Of a stretch of DNA of 64,000 nt, positions 21,145 through 32,691 are shown in pieces. Positions within the stretch are counted from its first letter, which is position 1. Each line of letters opens with the position of its first letter. The DNA comes from Annona cherimola (taxonomy: Eukaryota > Streptophyta > Magnoliopsida > Magnoliales > Annonaceae), in assembly GCA_030490835.1 (NCBI GenBank), contig CM059971.1, positions 248,001-312,000 on the forward strand, given 5' to 3'. Position numbers and translations under genes: made by a program. The notes under the pieces were generated by a model. It was given only the letters and a program-made list of their open reading frames with translations. It made no database searches and was not told the origin of the DNA.

Positions 21145-22364
21145 GGGATTTATTCAGGTGCATTCCGACTGCACCCGAATACCCTGCAGACACCCCATCT
21201 GTCCGTTCGTTTTAGCAGGGGAAATCCACGCCGTTCGTTCAATTGTGCGTGTAGAGAGACGACGAGCCGAATGGAGACGCGCATACACGCGCGCAAAATT
21301 TCTTTTCCCGCTCGGTGGACTGAAAATCCACGAAAACCCACCCGCTCATCCCTCCCATTTCGAAAACGAAGACCCCACCGCTGCCGCTGCTACTGCTGCA
21401 GCCGCCGTTGCTGCTCCCAAATCTCCTTCTCCGTCGATTTTAAGTTCTATGATCGATTTTGAAGTTCTGTGTCGACAGAAGGTACTGTGCGCAGGTCGTC
21501 TTCTCCGAACGGATTTTGCGCTGATCGTCTTCTCCGAAAATCCGCATGCGGATTCTGAATCCGCATGCGGAGTATAACTGCGGAGCAAAAGATCTTCCAT
21601 ATGCGCGGGTCGTCTTCTCCGAAAATCCGCATGCGGATTCAGAATCTGCATGCGGTTTATAACTGCGCAGCAAACGCACCTCCCATCTGCATCTCTCTGA
21701 TGCGAAAATCCGCATGCGGATTCAGAATCTGCATGCGGATTTTCGCGTCAGAGAGATGCAGATGGTAGTACTCTTGCTGCGCAGTTAGAATCAGCATGCG
21801 GATTCTGAATCCACATGCGGATTTTCGGAGAAGACGATCCGCGCATATGGAAGACCTTTTGCTGCACAGTTATAATCCGCATGCGGATTCAAAATCCGCT
21901 TGCAGATTTTCGGAGAAGATGATCCCCGCGGATGGGAGTACAGGCTGGTGCCTGGGAAGGAGGATGGGTTGGCGCTTGGGAAGGAAGACGGGCTGGTGCC
22001 TGGGAAGATGATCTCGTTCATCGCCAACCGGACGAGGCGATTTGATACGGGCTTGGAAGACGACCAGGCTGGGAAGGACGACGATGGAAGAAGGCCAGGA
22101 GGAGGGAAGACGATCGGAAGCCATTGATGCTGGCCTGCTGCGCGATTTGGGGATTGGGGGCGAGAGAAGAGAAGGAGGTGCGGGCGGGATTTGGGGATTG
22201 AGGGCGAGATTCTGAATCCACGTGTACGTGCAGGTTCCGCTTCCTCCGCAACACAACACGCGCGTACGAACCGACGGACTGGATTTACCCCGCTGAAATA
22301 GACGGCTGGATGAACCGTCTGCACGGTAGTTCCCGTGCAGACGGAATGTACATGATCATATCCC
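21145..22364. mobile_element. 1.2 kb GC-rich fold-back element with palindromic interior
   Basis: The ends are inverted (gggatttattcaggtgcattccg at left; reverse complement of the right end gggatatgatcatgtacattccg, then gtctgcac and ggggtaaatcca-type matches). The interior (21530-21910) is an array of ccgcatgcggattctgaatc-type palindromes in both orientations, centred on a hairpin near 21685-21766. Further in are gctgccgctgctactgctgc triplets (about 21378) and a threefold 24-bp repeat (gctggtgcctgggaaggagg, 21942-22013). Open frames here merely translate these repeats. Superfamily not determined. Confidence 0.75.
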
Positions 22365-22619
22365 TATATATATATATCTACATATATATATATATATATC
22401 TACATATATATAGACATATATATACATATATATATATACATATATTTCTCTCTTCTTTTTGACCCCAACCGTAGCCCTCCTTCCCCATGCCCATCTCCTT
22501 GTCCTCCAACCATCAGTTGCATTTAAGGTTGCGGTTTAGCTGATTTGATGTTAGACAATGACAAGGAAAAGAGGAGGCTTCGGGATTTCTGTTGGCATTT
22601 GCCAATAGGGGGAGAAGGT

Positions 22620-23224
22620 AAAAGGTTTAACAACAACAATGTTCAACACCGGTTTCAGGGAGGAAAGGTATATCTCGTAGATTTGGAGGTGAGGAATATG
22701 GTGGCATTATCATTCCTCAAAGATGAATAGTAAAGCAATAAGGACTACTAGATTTGGGGAAGAAGATGGAAGCTTCACTAATAATAGTAGACTAGTACAA
22801 TAATGGCAAGGCAAATCGGTGGTGTGTTTCTACGATGTGCCAATCTTGGCAAGAGAAGATTGTGGCCACTATTTTTTAAAAAAAATTTGCCAGATACATT
22901 GCTCAATGATTTTTTACTGAACACTATAAATGAGTCCCGGGGTCAGGTAACTAAGGCCTCATGTGACACCAACTACCCTAAGATAGGTTCACGTGGTCAT
23001 TTATTTTAATGTCATTGTTCTACTTTGTTGAGACAATAACATTTACAAAGTAAAAAGAGATACAATTTTATGTGATTGGTTTTAACCTACTTCATGGAAG
23101 CAAATGCTATTCAATCATGCTCTTAGGGTTATGTGGTTCTACTATTTGTAACATATTATAAGATACTAAAAATGAACTTTACATAAATTACATAATGCAC
23201 TAACTTCTTGAATTTTGCAAGTTA
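22620..23224. other. Anonymous stretch with possible exon relics
   Basis: Frames continuing from the duplicated block (LRDFCWHLPIGGEG at about 22570; MARQIGGVFLRCANLG at 22803) look more protein-like than their surroundings but match no family I recognise and are interrupted by stops. Could be an exon relic of a host gene or transposon. Confidence 0.25.
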
Positions 23225-23790
23225 TGACTAGTCAAGCTTGGTTGTCAACACTTCCCATCAAGTTGGTGAGTGAAACTCATTTTTTCCAATATCCATTCAA
23301 AGTGTTTTCTTGATAATACTTTAGTGAAGATATTTGCCTGTTGATCAAAATTTCTTATATATGAAGTTTCAACAATCCTTACTTGAACTTTGTCTCAAAT
23401 ATTATAATGATAATCAACTTTTATTTGTTTAGTTCTTTCATGGAGAACTAAACTTGATGGTATATGTATGATTATCATGAAAGAATTTCATTAACCTTTG
23501 TGTTTCAAAATTCAGTTCTCGTAAAATGGGTTTCAACCAAATTAATTCACTCATCATAAAATTCATGGCCTTATACTCTGCCTTAGCAATTAATCTTACG
23601 ACAACAATTCAATTTTCATTCTACACATTACGATATTTCTATCAACAAAAATACAATATTTTGTAGTTAATTTTCTAGCCTCTAGATCCTGCCCAATCAG
23701 CATCTGTATAGTTATTACGTTGAATTTCAGTGGGCCCATGCCCAATGATATTAGATAAATAAAAAGCTTCTAAAATACTATAAATAATAC
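23225..23790 (-). mobile_element. Ty1/copia RNase H relic
   Basis: Minus-strand frames, broken by stops, give YTDADWAGS (about 23690-23715), AKAEYKAMNF with a following E-L-WLK pattern, and a downstream QIFTKVL-like block. These are the ordered C-terminal RNase H motifs of copia polyproteins. No integrase, protease or LTR found nearby. Confidence 0.8.
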
Positions 23791-24140
23791 TAAATATAAT
23801 AGATAGAGTGAATTTTCCATCATCCATCAGAATACTAAAATATAGAAAAATGAAAGAAGTTATATTAGTTTATCACTAATGGGTGTCTTACATAACCGCA
23901 ATTTCTTTACAAGAGCAAATGCCACATGCCAACAATAATAGAAAAAGATACATTGAATTATTAAAAGAGAACGAAAACAGTCATCATAATTGATTGTGAG
24001 GTTGCAACTATATAAACATAATATGAAGGGACTTATATTTTGTTTTTTGACTTTGTATCAACGTAATTCTACCACCAGACTAAAATAAATATTAGTTCCT
24101 AGTATCAGATAATATTTTGATAGCTTCTCAGCTCTTCATT
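23791..24140. other. AT-rich spacer
   Basis: No supported feature. Confidence 0.4.
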
Positions 24141-24840
24141 CCCTTGGTGAGAGTCAGAGTGGAAAAAAGGAGGAAGTTGCAATTAAATTGGTTACGGCTA
24201 AGGCGTACGATAGAGTAGAATGAGAATTTTTTAGTTCAACGATGAAGAAAATGAATTTTAATAAAAAGTGGATTGTGCGGATATATTGTTGTATCTCATT
24301 TTGCTTCTTTCTGGGCAATTATAAATGATTTCAAATCTTCCACTTTTATGGCTAATGGTAGTTTGAGGCATAGAGACCCATTATCATCTTATTTGTTCTT
24401 ATTTTGTATAGAGGGCTTGCCTTCACTCATGTGGGATGCATAGAATGCCCATGCCATCGGCAGAATCAAATTAAGCAAGCATAGTCCACCAAGCATAGTC
24501 CACCTATATCTCTATTTTTCACTGAAGATGCAACTCTTTTCTTGAAAGCTAACAGGGAAGAGGTGAATTGTGCACTGAAATTATTGCACAACCTATGGAG
24601 AAGGTGTGGGTTAAAAAATGAATATAGAGAAATAACAATTTTCTACCGTAAAAACACAAAGGAGACTTAAAAAGGGAGATGGAACATATGTTAGGCATTG
24701 TCGGAAAGATGATTCAGATTCATTTTGAACTTTCGGCTTAGGTAGGTAAGGCAAAGATCAAATAACTTCAAAAGTTCAAAGAAAGAATATAGAGAAGAAT
24801 CAAATTAAGGAAGCTATGGAAAAGCAATTCTAATTAAGGA
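24141..24840 (+). mobile_element. LINE reverse-transcriptase relic
   Basis: Broken plus-strand frames contain AKAYDRVE (about 24205), KKMNFNKKWIVRI, SLRHRDPLSSYLF-like (near 24365), FFTEDATLFLKANREEVN (about 24515, the FADD region degraded to FTED) and a CGLKNEYREI-like continuation. This order matches L1-type RT palm to thumb, as in the element at 54.2-59 kb. Many stops. Confidence 0.75.
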
Positions 24841-24984
24841 AGTGTTTTGCAATCCACAAAAGTTTTCAAATTAAAATTTTTCATGCTATAAAACTATCAT
24901 ATTTTTTTGAAAATTTTTCACATCTTCCTATACTACTCTGTTTTTCAATTATTTTTATACAACTGTCCCTAAGGAGAGTAGAAT

Positions 24985-25340
24985 TTTTTTAAAATCTCCC
25001 AACACCCAAGAATCTAGTCCTCTCTCACCTTTTTTATTCTTTATATATAGCAATTGAAATCAAAATCCTACTCTCACACGCTCGCATATTTTAAAAAAAA
25101 AATCTTTCAACACCCAAAATCCTACCCTTAAGCACAAACACCTTTTTTCTACTGTTAAGATCCACCGAAAACCCCTTCTCCACCCCTCATGAGTCACCTC
25201 ATGTACTGCCTTTGATAGTTATACCACCAATGCATGCGCGGCTCTATCTATGGAGAGAAATGTTCGGAGGGCGAGTAACGCGTACGTTTCTCTTTAGAAA
25301 TTAGAATTAGCAGCTTGCTTGCATACGGATGACAGATAAG
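24985..25340 (-). promoter_or_regulatory. Orphan NLR promoter / 5'-flank relic (longest)
   Basis: Co-linear with 50770-51095: ctttatatatagcaattgaa, caaaatcctactctcac, caacacccaaaatcctaccc, aagatccaccgaaaacccc and tgcgcggctctatctatgg. No NLR coding region remains. With 19817 and 488 it gives four alignable promoter copies in the window. Confidence 0.78.
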
Positions 25341-25369
25341 GTTGCAAATTTTTTGGTTGCAGTATACAA

Positions 25370-25595
25370 TTGTTGTTGTAGTGAATCAGTGAAGTTTTTA
25401 GTAATTTAAAATTATTAAAATGCTACTAGTTTTTAAAAATAAAAATATTTAAAAATATCCAGAAAATGATAAAAATTGATACACATGTTAAATATACTTC
25501 AATTAACAGTTGTGAAAAAAATTTAAAAAGATGAGTGTATGCGTTTAGGTGTATTGAGACTTAATGCACCCGGGTGCATAAGACTGGAACCCGCT
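25370..25595. mobile_element. Mutator-like MITE, degenerate copy
   Basis: Carries the family core (gctactagtttttaaaaataaaaat, gataaaaattgatacacatg) and an end cacccgggtgcat similar to 12500. Confidence 0.45.
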
Positions 25596-26280
25596 TCATG
25601 ATGAACTCATGCCACCAAGGAGACTTCCCATTTGCCAGTCTTTGTATAACATGAGACGCATTGCATTTGCTCTTAGCGCAGATGATTCGTCGGAAGCATG
25701 AGATTGAAAAAATTCTAAACATCGATATTCTACTAATGAAAACACTTATCATAGTTAAAATTAAAAAAAAAAATCATATTTCTTATCCCCATCATTACAA
25801 ACTTAGTGGTCTAAAAAAACACACATCAGTGGTAAAACTTAATTAGTAAGATAAGTATGTATGATTTAATATACATTACTTCCAATAATTTCTTCTAAAT
25901 CATATTGTATGTAGGTTAATAAATAATAATTAATTATGCAAAAAATCATATAGAAACTAAGTAAAATCCAATGGTTCACAAAATTTAGGATGTTGTTCTT
26001 CATATACGAACTTCTAATGGTCATTTTTTAGAACGCAGTTAAAAGGTTGGAGATAGACTAGTTCAAGAGTGTTTGCAACTATCCAGAGAAATGGTCAATA
26101 GACATTTTATTCTATTCTTTTTTTTTTTTTGATAATTATGCTATTCTTAAATCAATTAAGAATGTCATTTGACATATTAAAGCCTGAAGATGTACACTTT
26201 AAAAATATCCCTCGTGACATAGAAAATGACAACAAATATTATTGTTATTTTAGAGATTGTGCAAGAGTTATTGATATTTA
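25596..26280. other. Spacer with an NLR 5'-flank relic
   Basis: 25605-25710 matches 10745-10855 (agactcccatttgccagtct-type tract, gcatttgctcttagcgcaga). The remainder to 26280 is AT-rich without a supported feature. Confidence 0.45.
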
Positions 26281-26968
26281 AGGGTGTAATCTAGTTAGGT
26301 TATTCGGGTTGGTGGCTAACTAACCCTAGCTTCTTTAAAATATTTCAATCCTAATTCATTTTATAATCCATTTATAAAAATCTCAATTCCAACTATAATC
26401 CATTTAACATAAGTGGATCAACTTCATTTTATAATACATTTATAAAAATCTCAATTCTAACTGCAATCCATTTAACATAAGTAGATCAACTTGTGGGTTG
26501 TTAACGTCTTAATAAAATGAGTTATGGATGGTTGAAAAATAAAAAATAAAATGATAAACTACTTAAAATATAATATGTATAATCAATAAAGAGTTCTAAC
26601 ACTAGTCATCTAATTGCATTTAAAAATCAACTTTCATATATATATATATACATATACATACATATATCTATGTATATATATATATATATATATTTCATTA
26701 ACATGTTGATTCCATTGTTAATAGCTATGGATAAGTTATAAAATAAATATTAAAAAGTATTAATTCCTCGTGAATTATAGACAAATTATGTAGGTTGATG
26801 GGAGCATCGGGTTAAACAAGCCCAACCCATAACCAATCCATCTAATTAAATGGCTTGCATGAGTTGTGTAACTAGGTGGGTGGATTGAAAATATCTACCC
26901 TAATCCACTAACAATAGGGTTAAATTAACTAGGCTGAAGGTCGGCCTCAACCTAATTACACCCCTACA
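26281..26968. mobile_element. hAT-like MITE (agggtgtaatctagttaggt family)
   Basis: Left end tttaagggtgtaatctagtt, right end cctaattacacccctac: inverted termini. Interior contains a (TA)n tract at 26635-26692 and repeated ataatccatttaacataagt segments. A second copy is at 27590-28160. Confidence 0.6.
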
Positions 26969-27440
26969 AGTGTTTCCTACGTGGTTCCTTATAGTCAACA
27001 AGCATGATATATAGGTGGAGTTCTAATACTAGTCATCTAATTGCATTTAAAAATCAACTTTCATATATATATATATATATATATATACAAATATATTTAT
27101 GTGTGTATATATATATTTCATTAACATGTTGATTCCATTGTTAATAGCTATGGATAAGTTATAAAATAAATATGAAAAAGTATTAATTCTTTGTGAATTA
27201 TAGACAAATTATGTAGGTTGATGGGAGCATCGGGTTAGACAAACTCAACCTATAACCAATCCATCTAATTAAATGGCTTGCATGAGTTGTGTAACCAGGT
27301 GGGTGGATTGAAAATATCTACCCTAATCGACTAAAAATAGGGTTAAATTAACTAGGTTGCAAGTCGGCCTCAACCCAATTACACCCCTACAAGTGTTTCC
27401 TACGTGGTTCCTTATAGTCAACAAGCACGATATATAGGTG
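26591..27440. repeat. Tandem duplication, 429-bp unit
   Basis: gttctaacactagtcatcta at 26591 recurs as gttctaatactagtcatcta at 27020, and the two units stay closely similar through tcaacaagcatgatatatag. The unit breakpoint lies inside the hAT-like element, so the duplication post-dates its insertion. A third, more diverged copy starts at about 27837. Confidence 0.85.
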
Positions 27441-27589
27441 GACAAAGTTACACAACACGAAATATTACAATGATTTGTGATTTTAACATATGCTTCACAT
27501 TTTAAATGTTTTTATGTTATAATTTTGGAAAAGATTTTTCTAGTACCGTTGTGGATTATTTTGTATGAGTTAGTGATGGTACACATATT

Positions 27590-28160
27590 TAAGGGTGTAA
27601 TCTAGTTAGGTTATTCGGGTTGCAGGCTAACCTTAACCCTAGCTTCTTTAAAATATTTCAACCCTAATTTATTTTATAATCCATTTATAAAAATCTCAAT
27701 TCTAATTATAATCCATTTAACATAAATAGATTGGCTTGCAGGTCGTAAACAAGTTAGTAAATGAGTTATTAGCGGTTGAATAACAAAAAATAAAATAATA
27801 AACTACTCAAAATATAATTCTATATAATCAATAAAGAGTTCTAACACTAATCATCTAATTGCATTTAAAAAATCAACTTTTATATATATATCATTAAAAT
27901 ATTAATTCCAATGTTAATAGTGATGGATTACATATAAAATAAATATTAAAAATTGTTAATTCTTCATGAATTATAAACAAATTATGTAGGTTGATGGGAG
28001 TATCGGTTAGACAAGCTCAACTTGTGACCAATCCATTTAATTAAATGGCTTGCATGAGTTGTGTAACGAGGTTGGTGGATGGAAAATTTCTACCCTAAGC
28101 GACTGAAAATAGGGTTAAATTAGCTAGGTTGCGAGTTGGCCTGAACCCAATTACACCCCG
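27590..28160. mobile_element. hAT-like MITE, second copy
   Basis: Left end tttaagggtgtaatctagtt, right end cccaattacaccccgtaag. More diverged from 26281 than the tandem units are from each other. Confidence 0.6.
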
Positions 28161-28204
28161 TAAGTGTTTCCTATGTAGTTCCTTATAGTCAACAAGCATG
28201 ATAT

Positions 28205-28444
28205 TTACCGATCGAGGGTGCCCAATTGGTAGGCGCATTAGGCAACAAAGTTATTGTCATGCCTTCGAATCGTTTTCTCCCCATTAGTTAGTGGAAGTTT
28301 CTAATTCTCCTTTAATTGTAGGGGTGTGGCTTTATGAGATTTTATCTTCTTTGAATATGGGTGGAGCTTTGTCTCCAAGAGAAAAATTACAAATGGGTTT
28401 AAAGTTGTAATATCACATGCCATTGTAGATTAATAATAATATAA
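28205..28444 (+). mobile_element. Second SINE family
   Basis: Flanked by imperfect 14-bp repeats aacaagcatgatat (28191-28204) and aacaagcacggtat (28445-28458). A-box-like tgcccaattggtaggcgc and B-box-like ccttcgaatcg stand at tRNA-like spacing, and the tail is attaataataatataaa. Unrelated in sequence to the SINE at 5171. Confidence 0.65.
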
Positions 28445-28825
28445 AACAAGCACGGTATACAAGTAGAAAAAGTTGCACAACACAAAATATTACAATGACC
28501 TGTGATTTTAACATATGCTTCACATTTGTATTGGTTGGATGAGAAGGAATGATGATCATACATTTGGTAAAACTCTTAAGGATAGGCAATGGAATTTTCC
28601 TCATCCACTTCTGGTTTGCATATATTATTTTAAAGGTTTTTATGTTATAGCTCTAGAAAAGCTGATCCTAGTATCATTGTGCATAATCCATTTAAAAATA
28701 TCTAAAATAAGCATAATAAAATGTTTTGATGTTATATACTAATTTTAAAGTTATATTTTCAATATCAAAATCATCTTAAAGATCATTAATACATAAATAA
28801 ATGATTCGATAAAGTATTGTTGTTG

Positions 28826-28870
<45 letters not shown>

Positions 28871-29860
28871 TGGATCAAGGCATTTCTGATAATTTACATA
28901 AGAACATATATTTTTAAGTAAATGTGGGCTAAGTACATATTTAATTTTGATGAAATTTGGTAGCAGAGTTATATAAATGATGTTGAATGCAATGAATAGA
29001 ATAGATCTCTAATTAATAATTAGAATATTAAAATGAAGGATATTACCTAGAACGACTTCGGGTTATATAAGACCCAGATCGATTTTATTAAACACGATGA
29101 ATGGAACTCATGGTTAAAAACCACTTGATGTGCCTCGTACGAAACTAGTTCCACAATACCATTTCGAAACCCGTCTAATTCAACAAATCCCCCAAATAAT
29201 GTGCTCGAGAGAGTAGGGTTGCTAATCTTTAATTTTGTTGGGAAGCATGTGATAAAACCTTACAAAATTATATTTTCAATATCAAAATTGTCTTAAATAT
29301 TATTAATATATAAATAAACGATTTTATAAAATATTGTTATATTGTCATGTATATATGAAAGTATCAAGGCCAATACTTGATTTTGATGAAATTTGGTATT
29401 TGAGTTATACACACGATGTTAAATACATTGAACGGATTAGATTTTTAATCAATAATTAAAATATTAAAAAGGCAAAAATTACATAAAACAACTTCTGGTT
29501 ACATAGTAGCGAAATCGATTTTATTAAACACTATGAATGGAACTCATGGTTCAAAACCATTTGATGTGCCTCGTACCAAACTGGTTCCACAATACCATTT
29601 CGAAACCGGTCTAATGCGACAAATCCCCCAAATAATGCGCTCGAGAGGGAAGGGTTGCTAATTTTTAATTTGGTTGGGAAGCATGTGATACAACCTTGCA
29701 AGCTAGAGTGGTTGACCAATTCGGTTTGCTGATCTGGTCCATGAACATATGGGCAGCTTGTATTTCTATGGCCGATGGGAATAAATTCAGATCATATATT
29801 TTTGTACGTATTAATTACATCAGCTGCTGACGTCAGGGAGGACGAGATCACCGGCTATCT
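28445..29860. repeat. Dispersed repeats shared with 10960-11870
   Basis: 28585-28800 matches 10985-11240; 29035-29260 and 29265-29865 are two successive copies of 11140-11870. A long (TA)n tract lies at 28829-28867. Frames such as 29531-29719 are not conserved. Confidence 0.6.
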
Positions 29861-29861
29861 A

Positions 29862-30235
29862 TAATGGCTGGCTAGTATACATGGAACAAAAGTAGTTGAT
29901 GGAGAATCAAAGAGAGCTACAGCAACTTCAAAGAATTCACACCGGTTGGTAACCTCTTCTGTCCTTTAATGTTCATCTGTAAATAAGGAACCCTTCACAA
30001 GGATGGGATACACAAGAAGCTTGGCAAACTCCAAATGTAGGGCTGGATTGCTCTTCAAGAGTAGTAGTCTTCAAGCAATTCTTGAGGTAAAATAAATTTT
30101 CTTAATTATAGTTTTTACTTTGAACTTTGTAATTTTATTGTTTTTTTAAAGTAGTTCTCTTTTTTTAATGCTTCATAGTTCTCATGGTGTGTAATTTTTA
30201 GAATATAATTAGAAAATTTTCAATTATGGTTAGTT
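29862..30235. repeat. Copy of the 2815-3200 repeat
   Basis: Shares tggctggctagtatacatgg, tagttgatggagaatcaaag and gggctggattgctcttcaag. No coding support. Confidence 0.65.
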
Positions 30236-30239
30236 GCAA

Positions 30240-30805
30240 TTTAGTTGTGCTTTTGTTCCTTTCTCTAATTTATCTTTAATTTCCTTTCTTTCAATTCTTT
30301 CTCCCTCTTTTTGTCTCTTCTTTCTCTAATTTCCCATTTTATTCTTTTCTTTCTCTACTCTCTCTTTCCTACTTTCTATCTCTAGCTTTTTCTCTTCTTT
30401 CTTTTTTCTTTCTCTTTCTCTCTGTAATTCTTGTTTATTATGATCCCTCTCTATCATCCTGTTTCTAACTTCTATCTTTGCTTTCTTTTCTTTCTATGTC
30501 TAATTTCTCTCTCTTCCCTCTTTCTAATATTTCTCTTTTCTCTTTTCTCTTCAATTTATCTCCTTTTTCCCTCTTCTCTTCTCTTCTTTCTTTAGCTTCT
30601 CTCTCTTCTCTCCTCCTATCTCTTTTTTCTCATTGTAACTTCTTTACTCTTTCTCCTTCTTTTTTTCTTATTATCTCTCCTCTTTCTCTTTCCTTTCTTT
30701 CTTTCTTTCTCTTTTCGGTCTTTCTTCTTTGTCTCTCTTCTATTCTCTTATTTCTCTCTCTCCTCCTTTTTTTTAGTTGGTCTCTCTATTCTCTTCATAC
30801 ACATT
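30240..30805 (+). repeat. 560-bp polypyrimidine tract
   Basis: Almost entirely C and T on the plus strand, with runs such as ctttctttctttctttctct. A 109-codon frame inside is Ser/Leu/Phe low complexity. Grows from the short CT tail of the repeat at 3220-3290. Confidence 0.9.
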
Positions 30806-30906
30806 AATTTTAAATAATTCAAACTGAATTCAATTTGATTTACCATTATTCTACACTACCTTTTCGCATATGTTAGCTTTAACTATTTCAATCAATTTAA
30901 TTAAAT

Positions 30907-31430
30907 CAATTATTATAGTTAAGGGTGGGAATTGGGGTGAGTTGGGAAGTCGTTTTAAAAGTCGTGTTCGACCTTTATTTTTAGACCGAGTCGGAACAAG
31001 GTCGGTTTAACTCTTACTTTTTTAAATAGGTCTATGGCAAATTTTGGGTTAGGCAAAAATGTGGGTCAAGTAGGATGGTTTTAAGGATTTATGACCCAGT
31101 AAGTATAAAACGTATAGATGCTAAATTTAAATATTGTATGCTTCAATCTATTAATATTAGTCAAAATAAAACATCATTATTTAAATAAAACATTAATATT
31201 AGAATAAGTTAATGAAAAATAACTTACAAAATTTTGTTCACAATTTGAAGAACCAAGGTAGCACAGGTCAGTGGGTCTAGTGGGTAAAAAATGATATAAG
31301 AAAGTCTGAGGTCCAATTGGTTTGCCTCAACATGCAATTTTAGAAAAAATCTTAAATTCTCGATCCGATAGAAAATAAGATCAAGTCAGGACGGGTCACA
31401 GGTCGACCCGCCCCATATTCCCATTCTTAC
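30907..31430. mobile_element. hAT-like element, probable
   Basis: Left end taagggtgggaattgggg and right end cccatattcccattctta are inverted. Interior has repeated gggtca/ggtcgg and cgacccgcccc motifs near the ends. No clear target duplication. Confidence 0.45.
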
Positions 31431-32104
31431 TTATAATGCTCTTAATGCCAGACACTTAGTTCGCATCATCTGGGTATTTGAACCTCCAAACATATTCTAT
31501 CCTAATTATGCTGAGTATTTTTTATTTAGGACCTATTCTACCCTAATGAACTATTGTAAATGCTTAACAATTTGGATTTGAGAAGGTGGGTTAGAAATCA
31601 TTTTCATTGGCGATTCTCTAGCTCCTGATTAGCTTTCTGTATTTCCAGCTCTCTCTCTCTTATTTCTCTCGATTGGTAGCTTGCATTTTCACCATATTCT
31701 TCTTGCAACCGGATTGAGTCGGAGTTATTTTTGGAGTTTTAGTTTTCGTTATTTTTGAGAGCTTTGGGTTTAGATTTTAATTGGACTGGCGTCGTGTTAT
31801 GATTGAAAGATAGAGAAGACGCTTTCCTTTCCCTCTATCACATCCGATTTTTTTGTGTTCCAGAGGGATTATTTTGGTTTGATTCGAGATCATAAATGGA
31901 ATAAAACCATCTTCCGAATAAATTGTAAAGGGTTATTCATTTCTTTTTTCATTTAATATTATTATTTTTAATTAGTTTATATGACTTCATGCACGTTTTG
32001 GTTTGTTTTGAATTTTTTTTTACTGATATATTTACATGTCTCATTATTTATTACACTGAAGCCTTGAGACCACCTAAGAAATATAAAACTCCCAATTAAT
32101 AAAT
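31431..32104. other. Unique sequence, no gene recognised
   Basis: Includes a ctctctctctcttatttctc tract near 31650 reminiscent of a leader, but no open frame follows. Confidence 0.4.
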
Positions 32105-32109
32105 GGGAT

Positions 32110-32541
32110 TGTAACATCTCATATCGGTTATAAAGGAGGGAGTCTGGGCTATAAGTGGAGGCCGCTGGTAACTCTGTCGAGGAGTCTTGTGGGGTACATC
32201 CAGGGTAACCAGGAGGACAAAACCGTGCGAGCTAAGGCCTAAAGAGGACAATACCTGCGACAGTTGGGCCGGAGCGTTACAAATAGTATTAGAGTAGACT
32301 CTCAATATCCTGCTGGTGTCCAGCGGGAACTCATTCAGTGAGGACGTTGAAGCTCTAAGATGGTGGATGTAACATCCCACATCGGTTAGGATGAAGGAGG
32401 GAGCCTAGGGTATAAGTGGAGGCTACTGATAACTCTGTCGAAGCCTTTTTGCTGTACATTCAGAGTACCCAGAAGGACAAAACTGTGTGGGTTAAGGCCC
32501 AAAGTAGACAATATCTGCAACAGTTGGACTGGGGCGTTATA
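32110..32541 (+). mobile_element. TRIM retrotransposon with intact structure
   Basis: LTRs at 32110-32281 and 32368-32541 (about 173 bp, tgtaacatc...cgttaca/cgttata) flank an 86-bp interior. A degraded Met-tRNA primer site (tagtattagagtagactc) follows the first LTR and a purine-rich agatggtgga precedes the second. Perfect 5-bp target duplication gggat (32105-32109, 32542-32546). Same family as 7757-8193, opposite orientation. Confidence 0.93.
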
Positions 32542-32691
32542 GGGATAAAACCACCCCTGTTGCCATTTGAAACCGGCCCCAGCAATATGCATGGTGAACG
32601 GTTTGCCGACAACGTGGCAAGCTTGGTGATATTTGAATAATTAATTTTTTGTTTTGTTTATATGAACGTATGCATAGAATGTCCGAGTGCA

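Larger units (their letters stand above)
20402..22619. repeat. Tandem duplication of a TA-tract locus hosting two different elements
   Basis: The left marker gaccttgttctcacttgccc occurs at about 20404 and 21058. The right marker is a 175-bp block at 20879-21053 and again at 22445-22619, nearly identical. Between each marker pair lies a (TA)n tract with one fold-back element: the 366-bp MITE in the first, the 1.2 kb element in the second. Confidence 0.85.

Noticed and set aside
21026..22324. Several overlapping frames of 61-183 codons on both strands
   Set aside because: They translate the palindromic and triplet repeats of the 1.2 kb fold-back element. Repeated words such as PHADSESACG appear because the DNA repeats, not because of a protein.
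30478..30807. 109-codon open frame
   Set aside because: Entirely within the C/T tract. It reads as Ser/Leu/Phe low complexity and stays open because pure pyrimidine codons contain no stop.
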